Shown: positions 52,260-61,975 of the stretch, in pieces
How the letters are laid out: every line of letters begins with the position of its first letter
How positions within the stretch are numbered: the stretch's first letter is position 1
Source: Drosophila miranda
Taxonomy: Eukaryota; Arthropoda; Insecta; Diptera; Drosophilidae
Reading direction: 5' to 3'
DNA: 64,000 nucleotides
NCBI RefSeq assembly: GCF_003369915.1
Contig: NC_046673.1
Coordinates: forward strand, 9,470,001 to 9,534,000
Program-made: the position numbers and the translations under genes
The notes under the pieces: generated by a model
What the model was told of the DNA's origin: nothing
Databases searched by the model: none
Seen by the model: only the letters and a program-made list of their open reading frames with translations

Positions 52260-54471
52260 TCAACTGTGGTGGCTTGGAGCCTTAGAGCCCCTCATTTTGT
52301 TAAGCGTCGTCATGGCTGCAGCCACCAACTGGCGGGAGCCAGTTACCAAGACATCGACTTCACTCTGCTGGCCATACTTGGTGCGGACGTGTTCAAAGCA
52401 TGAGTTGACCGAGAGGGTAAGATGGGAGGTGTCCTTCTTTCCGATCTCCTCGCAGAGACGACACCAGGCTCTGGCATTGCTCTTTGCCCGCTGCAGCTCC
52501 TCCTTGTCGTCCCAGACCATGGCCGCGGATAGCTCCTCGGCCACGATTTCGCCCTCGAAGAAACTGGGGCATGGCACAAAGCAGGCTTCATCGAAGCGCA
52601 CTTTGAAGCGAAGGATCGCTAGAAGATCCTTGGCATTGAAGTCGTTCCCCCTACTGTACAGCAGAATCTTTGGCGAGCGACTGGCCCGAGTACCGGCATA
52701 GAACCACTCCCTACAGTCCATCATCGATTCGACAGAATCAGCCGTGTCCAAATAGACATTAAGGCTGTCCTGTCTGATCACATCGAAATGTCCCGCCGGC
52801 TGGAAGCTGCCAATTCCGTGGACCACGCCCTGAGACAATTTAATTGTATTTTTATCCAATCCCACCACAAACTCCGGCTTGTGGCGCCTGAGATAGTCGC
52901 ACGCCAGCTGGATGGCCAAAGAGCCATTCAACTTCACGGAATGGTTTGCCTTGGAGAGCAAGTGCTTTTGGTTGAGGTTTGCCTCGATAAGGGCTGCGAA
53001 TGTGGGCACTCGATGGAGCTGGACGCCCAGCTCCCTGGCCCTCTGGGCCAGGGCCTCACAGCACTCTGCTTGGGTGACATTCGTGTATATGCTGGCAGAG
53101 GGCTTCATGATTGCCGCCTTGGCCCAGGCAATGTCCCGCATGGTATGCCTCAGATTCGACCTTTGGTCCCGGCCCAGAGTGTTGATGCCGATGGTTCCCG
53201 CATGCGAGGTGACGTTGGTGCAATCGCTGGCGCCTCCACTGCCCACCTTCACAATGGCCACATCCACATTCGCCTGGCGGAACGCATGGAAGGCCATCAC
53301 CGTCAGGAGTTGGTCGTAGGCTGGCGGTGGTTGCATTTTCGCCAGCCTGGCGTGAATCTTCCAGAAGAGCTTCGTGAACTGAACCTCACTCAAGGGCTGC
53401 CCATCGATGCGTATTCCCTCGCAGGAAAAGAAGAGATGGAGCGAGCAGAGTAGCCCTGTCTTGATACCATGCGAGAGCAGGATGTTCTGAACGAGGCCAC
53501 AAGTGGTTCCTCTGCCCTTCGATCCGGCTACCTGTATGACGGGAATGCTTTCCAACTGCGCTTTAGACAGCTTCGTCCTCTGCAAGCACTCCAGGGTATG
53601 TTCTATTATCGGATCCGGCTGGCAATAGGAGCCCAGCCGGCCCACCCGCCCGGGCTCCGAGTCGAAAGCGTGGTAGCTGTTCAGCTTTTGGATGGCTTTC
53701 AGGTAAGCCAAACGCTCGGGCGACTTCTTCTTCGGTTCCTCTGGCTCTGCAGGGGCTGCTGCTGCTGAAGCTCTGGACCCCATTCTGGATATCTGCTGTA
53801 TCCCATGTCCCTTCTGTTCTATATCCCTTCTGGCGTGCTGCCTGCCACTCGGTTCCTCAAGGAACCGTGTCTGTTCCTGCTTCTGCATCTGTGAGCCGTG
53901 CACGCGATTCGTCCAGCACACGCGTTGGCCTTCCGCTGGGGAGATGATCTCATTATCGCCATTTGGCTTCTTTTGCGGCGACAGCTGCTGCTGCCAGTCG
54001 TATTTGCCGGGAGTCGACCATTTGTTCCTTGTAGCCTTGGAAGGACTTTCTTTGGCTGCCAGCATGGCTTTGCGCTGGATCTCCTTGGTCCTGGCCATCC
54101 ACCTCTCTCTCTGATCGGAAAAGCTTTCCTTAAGGGAAACTGCAAGAGAAGGAGGATATACCATTGCCATTCTGAGCATCAAAAAAGTACACGAAAGTCT
54201 CACCTGTCTTGCGTGTATTCTCAGCCAAGGGCACAGCAGTTGTTCCTGTTGTCTTCATTTCCGGACAAGCACTCTCCGGCTGCGTTTGCTTCGGCGTCTG
54301 GTCCTCCAAGGTCTCTGGCTCTGGTGCCCCATTCGTCTTAGCCTTGGCCATCAGCACTTGGCGAGCCTTGAAACTCTTCTGAAAGATGTAATTTCTCGCA
54401 TGGACCGTGGCCGTGGCCGTGCCCTTCCGCGTCATAAGACCCGTGAAAAGATTCTTTGACATCGTTTTCAT
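52260..54471 (-). CDS. Divergent folylpolyglutamate synthase-like protein, probably catalytically impaired
   Basis: Two exons, 54204-54471 and 52260-54139, joined in phase 1 across a 64-bp intron (CAG|GTGAGA, CTTGCAG|TT), giving 715 residues. The N-terminus (MKTMSKNLFTGLMTRKG) is basic and could target mitochondria. Residues 40-260 are an unusual low-complexity extension. From about 265 the Mur-ligase-like FPGS fold is clear: SIPVIQVAGSKGRGTTCG (P-loop 295-302, normally GTKGKGST), then GIRIDGQPLSEVQFTKLFW and SGGASDCTNV. Key departures: the acidic residue of the EVGIGG motif is Lys387 (VKVGSGG), and the LGIDH motif has become LGRDQ. These residues bind metal and nucleotide in true FPGS, so the usual polyglutamylation of folates is doubtful. 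It may be a neofunctionalised paralogue. Confidence 0.75.
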
Positions 54472-55286
54472 ATTCGTTGATCTTTGATTTGATTTGACGG
54501 GCTGTATATTTCTTTGTGAGTGTTCGATTACCTCTGAATTTTTAAATTGAATTACATCAAACGATATGGTAGAGTAGAATAAAGTATTTCTGTTTTGAAA
54601 TAAGGGGACTACTAGATGGATACTGAAATCGAAAAAGCCTTACAGCAGCAAACAAACATATAGAATCGATTTCATTAAATAGAAGTAACTCCGTTAACCG
54701 TCTTTAAAGTTTATATTACGATTTTCTCGCCTGACCATGGTATAGCTATAGTTATTCCGGAAGTCCTGCATATAAGGACCACTACCAAGGAAAGAAAAAT
54801 TAAAAACAGCCAATGAACACACACATTTCCATGTTCCTTCATATAAATTTTTTGAATTTAACAAACTTGAAATACAATTTCATAAACTTTTATGTAAAAA
54901 TATATTAAAATCAGCAAAAGCTCATTTTGTTGGCTATTTTTATGCCATAGATTCCATTATTATTATCTCCTATGTGTGTGATAAAAGTCTCTCTTTAATA
55001 TTCAAATATCTTTCAATGATCCCAGAAGCATGGAACCATCTTAAGTCTTAAGTCTTAGTTTTAAGAAATTTGTAGGTTAGGTTGTAGGTATAAAATAAAT
55101 AGTTTTTGGCTCTTATCAAAACCATTTTTGAGACTTCAATGAAGGATTTCCTCAAGTTTTTCAAGTGCCTCGGTTTTTGGTAATTATTTCTTTTTGAAAT
55201 AAACTAAAATTGGCTCAAAATCAACCTTACCACCAACCATCGTACCTATTGAGAGTTATACATAATAATAAATATTTGTTTTATTA
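54472..55286. other. Intergenic, no gene seen
   Basis: AT-rich sequence upstream of the FPGS-like gene; should contain its promoter. Confidence 0.5.
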
Positions 55287-56345
55287 TACCCGATACTCAA
55301 AATGAGTATTGGGGTATATTAGATTTGTGGTAAAAATGGATGTGTGTAACGTCCAGAAGGAATCGTTTCCGTCTGTCCGTCCGTCCGTCCGTCCGTCCGT
55401 CCGTCCGTCCGTCCCCTTGAGCGCCTAGTGCTCAAAGACTATAAGAGCTAGAGCAACGATATTTTGGATCCAGACTTCTGTGATATGTCACTGCTACAAA
55501 AATATTTCAAAACTTCGCCCCGCCCACTTCCGCCCCCACAAAGGACGAAAATCTGTGGCATCTACATTTTTAAAGATAGTATAAAACTAAAAACTCAGAA
55601 TCGTAGAAGATGACTATATCTTCTAGAGTGCAAAATCTGAACCAGATCGTATAATTATTATAGCCAGAATCAAGAAAACAATTTCATTTTGTTCTCGCTC
55701 TGTCTCTCTCTAACACACAGGTTTCATGGTCGGTTTTGCCAATTGCAAAATATGAGTTCAAGGATCTCAGAACCTATAAGAGCCAGAGCAACCAAATTTG
55801 GTATCCACACTCCTGTGATATCGGACCTTGACCGTTTCGTGTCCAAATTTCGCCACACCCCCTTCCGCCCACGCAAAGGACGAAAATCTGGGGCATCCAC
55901 AAATCTCAGAGACTATTAAGGCTAGAGTAACCAAATTTGGTATCCGCACTCCTGTTAGATCTCACTATAAAACGTATATCTCAGAATTTCGCCCCACCCC
56001 CTTCCGCCCCCACAAAAGACGAAAATCTGTTGCATCCACAATATTGCACATTCGAGAAAACTAAAAACGCAGAATCATAGATAATGACCATATCTATCAG
56101 ATTGCTGAATCTGGATCAGATCGGATCATTTTTGTAGCCAAAAGGAACAAATCAATTTGCAGTGGCTACGCAGCCCCCGACGTCACGCTCAGACTGATTT
56201 TTTGTCTCTCTCGCACGCACTCTTTGTCGTGTCGTTCAATATTAGCGGCGTCTGCCGGAGGAGAGCCATACTGACTTAGTATCGGGTATAACCGTAGAGT
56301 TGCGGTGTCCGCAGCAACTCACAACGTTCCACCTCGTTTTCAATT
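55287..56345 (-). mobile_element. Dispersed (GTCY)n-bearing repeat, INE-1/mini-me-like, larger copy
   Basis: Reverse-complement relative of 34074-34662. On the plus strand it starts with CCCGATACTCAAAATGAG, has ten GTCC units (55373-55412), then internal near-repeats of about 150 bp containing AACCAAATTTGGTATCC and CCCCTTCCGCCC. It ends GACTTAGTATCGGGTATAA with CGCAGCAACTC. Two internal duplications make it longer than the first copy. No coding capacity. Confidence 0.6.
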
Positions 56346-57687
56346 TTAAATCTTGCGGCATTAAATTAATTACAAGCGTAAATAAAGAGTTATCGTGATG
56401 ATATTTGGGCCTTAAGAAGATTGATGACTGTTAAAAATCGCATTATATTCAGCTATATCATACGAATGATATGGGCCCGATTAAAGCTTCTGCTATGCAA
56501 TTTTTAATTAAATAGAGCTCCAATCTGTGCATATCTTAGTGTCACGGCACGTGTGCCTCGACTCACAACATCACGGCTATCTTACAATAAAATGAGAACC
56601 TAGCAACTCCAGAGACTGCAGACTGCAGACTTTTGCGGTATTATTTACGATCGGAAATGGCCATATTCTGATAAGAGATCAAGGTTGGTTGGTAATATAA
56701 TATAATATAATATAATCTTTGGAGCACCAAAGCTACAATTCAACGCTAGGTATGCCCACTGCGGATCTATTGGGTTCTCCAGCCAGCAAGGCATCGAAGG
56801 AAGCGGGGCAGCGGACGTTCTGGCTAAGGAAGGCGTCTTGCTGGCGAACGGAAAAACTGAGAACCTGCCTCCCATGTACAACAGAACGCAATGGAAAAGT
56901 ACTACCTCAGAAGGACTACAGAATGTTAGTGGGAATACTCAACGTTTCCCTGCCTAATAAATAGTAATAAATAATGATCTCTTTTATACAAAATTTAATA
57001 AAAAGGTTAATGGTTAATGGACAAGTTTTAGATTTAAGTAAATAACTTTCTACATAAGTTCTAAATTCAATAAAAATAAGTTTAAGCTGGGATATGGCAT
57101 GAAATAAGTAAATACTTATGGATGTGTATCTTTCGAGCAAGATACCTTTTTATTGTTCGGTAAAATAGTTATAAAAGATAGGCAAATTGTACAATTAAAA
57201 TGCAAGTGAGTTTTGTTCTCTGTCGGGAATACGGGAATACACGCATCCCCGTCTATGGGGTGCATTCAAATCGTTGCTTCGTTGACGATCATGACGATCG
57301 AGAATATATATAAAATACGTATAAATATGCACACATGCTCGTGCATACATCTGTGCGTACAGACTCCATCTGTGTGGACGGTTGTCTCTGAGAGGATCGG
57401 GACGACTCTCGGCAAAAGGGCATCAAAAAATAGTCGTACGAAAATAAATTATATAGCACACACAGGCTCGACACGTCCAGGCGGTGTCGGGTGGCGGCTA
57501 GCGGTCAGGCAAGGCTAAAGCATTGTGCGACCTGCAGCTGCAGTTGCACAGCGCAGCGCCTCCGCTTCAACCATCCACATCAAGTGCACTTTGGTGGACA
57601 GGGGGTCATCTTAGGTCTAGGGCTAAGGGGACGACGACTTAAAGCTACATACATATTTCTGTGGTCGATACGGCGCACGGGCATTTC
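56346..57687. other. Intergenic and rho-4 3' region
   Basis: Contains a short relic of a retrotransposon RNase H domain (annotated separately) and the likely 3' UTR of rho-4. Nothing else recognised. Confidence 0.5.
56738..56960 (+). pseudogene. Relic of a non-LTR retrotransposon RNase H domain
   Basis: A plus-strand frame reads FSSQQGIEGSGAADVLAKEG, matching the H-x-GIEGN-x-x-AD-x-LAKEG signature of RNase H domains in I/Loa/jockey-type elements. It is short and flanked by frame breaks. Confidence 0.55.
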
Positions 57688-60600
57688 TCAGTTGTACTCC
57701 TGCTTGGGGAAGTAGTCGGGCACAAAGATGTGAATGATGATGCCGGTGGTCATGAGCGCAAAGTAGAAAATGACGGCCACCCACCAGAGGATGCGCTCCC
57801 AGCGCCTCACCTCAAGATTGCGCAGCACCCCGATACCCACCAGCAGCCCGGCCACGGCCCCAGACAAATGCGCCACATAACCGATCTGGTCGTGCTGATC
57901 GGTGAGGTGGCGGTACACAGAGGTACCCAGATCGGTGAAGCAAAAGACGAGGAAGGCCAGCAGTTGGACTATCGCGTATTCCATCTCCGAGTAGTTCTGC
58001 AAGACAAAGCATATCCGTGTGGTTATCCGATCAAAATCGGATCGAATGTCAGAAACACTCACCATTATGATGGTTGCGATATGCGCCGTGATCAAGGCGT
58101 AGACACCGCCGGAGGCGCCGGCCAGAAAGATGCGCGGACTCGTCAACGATGTGCCCATGGACCCGGCCAGGACGCCGGCCAGATACACCAGCGCCACGCG
58201 CCACCAGTGATGTACAAGCTCCAAGGCAATGCCCAGAAATATCTGAATGATCAGGTTCATCATCAGATGCATGATGCCCACGTGGACGAACATGTAGCTA
58301 ACGAAGCGCCATGCCTCGTACCGCTTGTACGGATTGTAGATAAAGAGCGTCGCTGCCGGACCGCTTGTGCTCTCGCCCAGTCGATCGTTGTGGTTGGGAT
58401 CGTCCCTGTGTGGAAAGAGGCAGGTTAACAGGTGAACAATTGAACCGGTGGCATGACAATGGTGGCTGCATACTCACTGAAAATGGATAACATCCACCAG
58501 AAACATGATGATCTCAATGATCGAGAAGATGACCATGGTGAGGGGCGGCGGGCAGATAGACATTTGCTTCTCGTAGGCACCGTCGGGCTCATCGCCCTCC
58601 AGCGGCTTGGGCGGCGGCACCACATACCGGCAGTATCTGGCCAGGATATTGCGCACCATCCATTTGTGGTGCAGCGACATCGTGTAGAACTCCTCAAAGT
58701 CCAGATGCCCATTGTTGTCCACATCGCTGCGGCGCAGTATCTGCTCGGCTATATAGGCGGGTATATCCCGGCAGTAGCCGTCCGAAATGAGCTCCTTCAG
58801 CTCGTGTGTGCTGATCAGGCCATCGCGGTCGGAGTCGTGCTGGTAAACAGAAAACAGTTGGGAAAAACCCGATTAGTTTCGTGGCATCCAATCCGATCAA
58901 AGCAATCAATCGTATATCAATCATTCCCTTACACACATTCAAAAAGTTCAGAGACCCGACCCGATCCCAACTATCCCACAGGTCTTACCGAATTCCCCTT
59001 CCGACTGACTTCAGAATGTCGCCGCTTGAACAGATAACAACCAAACATTTGAGCAGCTTGTTCTCTGGCTGGTCCTGCGACAGCAATGGCAGCGACGAGG
59101 AGTTGACCCCCCAGCAGGAGTCATCCGGCTTTGGGACCTTCTGCCTTTTGTACCTCGGAATGGCAGTGGTCTTCTTCTGCATCAACAGCCTCACCAACCA
59201 ACACACGGAGCACCAGTCACGCCTCAACAAGAAGAGCCGTCAAAGCGGGCGTTCGGGACGACATCACTCCATCGCTCCACGCAGGCGTCGTCACTCTGTC
59301 AGTCCCCGCAAGCGTCAGGGGAAGGCAACAGAGAGGGTCGCGTCGACGCCAGATGTCTGGCATGATCCCTTTGGCCAGGAGGAGGAGGAGAAGGAGAACA
59401 AGAACCAGGAGGAGAAGGAGAACGAGAACGAGAAGGAGGATGATCAGCAGCAGGGCGACTGCTTTTTTGACATCCTGTCGGACGATAAATAGAGGTCAAA
59501 GCCATAGCCAACGCCAGAGCATCGCCTGGGTCATCGGGTCTCATACAAAATTTTAAATCCAAATTCAAAGAATAAGCGGCACAATAAATTAACAACAAAA
59601 TAAAAAGCGCACTGCATCATGCATCGTGCAACATTGATGTGGTAACAGCACCGCATTTGGTGCTGGTCGTCTGTGTCGACTGCAACATATTGTGGCTATA
59701 TACGGTCCGGTCCGGTTCCAGGACCAGGTCACATTGGAATGCTGCAACCAAAACGAGGCTAATCAAAATCAAAATTGAAAGCCAGCCAACTGCTGGAAAT
59801 CCATTCAAATAGATAGAGTGGGAATTCGTAGATGGCTAGCAGGAAACTTCCTCCTAAATGGAAGCTTTTCCTGATCTTTCCCACATGGTAGTCCAAGAAG
59901 CCAAGTCGCCCAGTCCAGAAAGAGAGTGAATGGGGTTTAGTCACGCACACACACTCTTAGCCAGTGGCCAGACAGTGGACGCCAATTGTTTTGTTCCAGC
60001 ACACAGTACACAACATACATACATATGGATAGATGCATATACATATATACTAAAGACTAGTGTATGTCTAGTTATATCATGAATAGATTGCGTTATTGAA
60101 TGAAAGCTTAAGGAATGCCACGCCTCTTCTTCTTCTGCTTCTTCTTCTTCTGCTGCTTCTGCTGGGTTTTTTGTTTTTGCTTCTCTGCCACTTGAATGTT
60201 TGCTGGAAGAGAGTCGAGTCGATTAGATTGCGAGAGGGAGGGGAGTGGCAGAACGCTGAACCGCTATGTGGAATGCCAATCGAAATGCTTTTCGCTTTCT
60301 TTCCAGTCTGATTTGAAAGGATGGATATCGCATCGGACTGGAGGAGTTGGCCAATGCTAATTTCTGCCATCCGAACAGAACGAAGCGGAATAACATTCAA
60401 AGAGAAGACAACTTTCTTTGGATCGAAAAAGAACACACATAAAAACTATCTTCAGACCCCCGAACCCTCTGCAACTGACCAGCAGCTATTTTGTTTTTGT
60501 TGATTCTAAAAAAATTCTTGGCTAGAGTTCCGTTAGCAACAGAAACACCATTCCCCTGAAATCTTTATTTACACGTTCACGCGTGAGTGTCAATTTGCCG

Positions 60601-61975
60601 TTCAGTTTTCTCTTTTCTCAGTCAGCACTGACTCGTTTTATTATCGACCTATAATTATCTAAAACTCTGAAGAACATATTTAATCAAGGATAGCACTGCA
60701 GGTTTGTGGGAAATATATACAGTACAGCCAATCAACCAGGGTATGCATAATATGAAGCCTTTAGAACACAAATACGCGACTATGGTCGGGACTCTGCACA
60801 TCCGTTTTGTGGAAGTGATAATAAAACACCAAGCAACAAGAACATGCAAACAGGTGCGAGGAGTTGGCATTGGGAGAGGGGGGTCAAGGTGACTAACGCC
60901 ACTTTATTGCCTCCCCTAACATCAGAACAGGCACAGTAACAGCAACAACAATCCACCACCACCGAAAGACGGAACCCGACACAAAGCAACCAATAATTTA
61001 TAACCGGTTCTTTCGCTGCCCCCTGCCCCTCCCTCCACCAACAGCTGTCAGCGATAAGACAACGCCTCTTCCCCCTTCCCTGCCCCACCCAACCAAATGC
61101 TAAGAAAATAGAATGCAACAAATAAAAAAGTGCAGAAGCTTGTGATACCCTTCCGCGTCGATCGTTCCTATGGCAGTAGTTTCGACCGATAGTTCAAAGG
61201 GCTGTGTAATATATGTACATATGTACGAGTATCAATACATAAAACTGCAATTCAAAATATCGGAGAAGGTACTATAAACGGAAACCTTTTCCCATAGCAA
61301 CTACTAATAATTTATATACCTACTTGTAGTATAGGGTATTAAAGAAAAAGGGGGAAATCAAAAAACGTCTATGTACACATATATGTACATATGTTTGCCG
61401 TAAATACGCAAGGTGCGAAGATGAGTGGCAGCCAGGAAAGGAAGAGCCGCCCTCAGCTGAGAGTGGGGAAAGGGTGTCCGTCCACATGCAATGCCATGGA
61501 TGATGATTCATTCATTAATTCACCAACTTTCACCAATGGCAACGCCGGCAACAACAAAAACAAAAAAACCAGAAAAATTTTCAGTCACACACACACACGA
61601 ACGAGGAGGTAAGGGGGAAGACGAAGAATCGTTTTGCCGGCTCAAGTGCAAAAAAATTCCCATGGTTTGAGTAATTTTACGAAATTCCCCAGAAACAGGT
61701 CCCCTATTTCCTGTGCTGTGATCTGTGATGCTTACCTTGTCAAATACTTCCCTCATCTTGCGCCGATCCTCTGGCTCCTGCGATATTGTCTGATTGAGGG
61801 GTATCTCCTCCATGTCGATGGTGTCCTGGCGCAGGGTTTGGGGCCGTGAGGGCGGCGATCTCCGCTCGGGTGGTATATTTGGATAAAGGCCGTTCTCCAC
61901 ATCCCGCTGCCGCTGCTGCTGCAGTTGCTGGGCGGGCGTCTGGCTTTGCTGGCGGACCACTGTCTTTACAGGCAT
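57688..61975 (-). CDS. rho-4: rhomboid-4, EF-hand intramembrane serine protease
   Basis: Four coding exons: 61736-61975, 58478-58839, 58063-58405 and 57688-57996, all in phase, giving 417 residues (the D. melanogaster protein has a very similar length, as far as I recall). The N-terminal 80 residues are Gln/Pro-rich. Two EF-hand loops follow: DSDRDGLISTHE (82-93) and DVDNNGHLDFEE (119-130), the hallmark of Rho-4 among fly rhomboids. The rhomboid core has the catalytic serine in GASGG (Ser299) and histidine in VAHLSG (His358). Multiple membrane helices are evident, such as MVIFSIIEIIMFLVDV. It should cleave transmembrane substrates, with calcium as a possible regulator. The 2.9-kb first intron hosts an opposite-strand gene (59016-59492). 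The last intron (57997-58062) is 66 bp and has no in-frame stop. Confidence 0.92.
59016..59492 (+). CDS. Small single-pass membrane protein nested in rho-4 intron
   Basis: 158 codons from ATG 59016 (MSPLEQITTKHLSSLF) to TAG 59490-59492. The exon is preceded by a CTTCAG acceptor-like site 1 base before the ATG, so a 5' noncoding exon is possible. Residues about 42-60 (FCLLYLGMAVVFFCINSL) form one membrane helix. It is followed by a basic stretch (RRRRHSVSPRKR) and a strongly acidic Glu/Asn/Lys tail ending DCFFDILSDDK. Codon use and open length support a real gene. No family recognised. It runs opposite to rho-4 between exons 1 and 2. Confidence 0.65.
   Translation: MSPLEQITTKHLSSLFSGWSCDSNGSDEELTPQQESSGFGTFCLLYLGMAVVFFCINSLTNQHTEHQSRLNKKSRQSGRSGRHHSIAPRRRRHSVSPRKRQGKATERVASTPDVWHDPFGQEEEEKENKNQEEKENENEKEDDQQQGDCFFDILSDDK
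59493..61735. other. rho-4: rho-4 first intron remainder
   Basis: Beyond the nested gene I see no convincing exon. CTT-rich and AT-rich tracts dominate; the Leu-rich open frame at 60096 is a poly-CTT artefact. Confidence 0.55.

Noticed and set aside
58063..58293. Continuous rho-4 frame through 57997-58062
   Set aside because: Clear donor ATG|GTGAGT and acceptor TTGCAG|AAC, and the spliced form gives a normal 417-residue protein. Kept only as an intron-retention observation.
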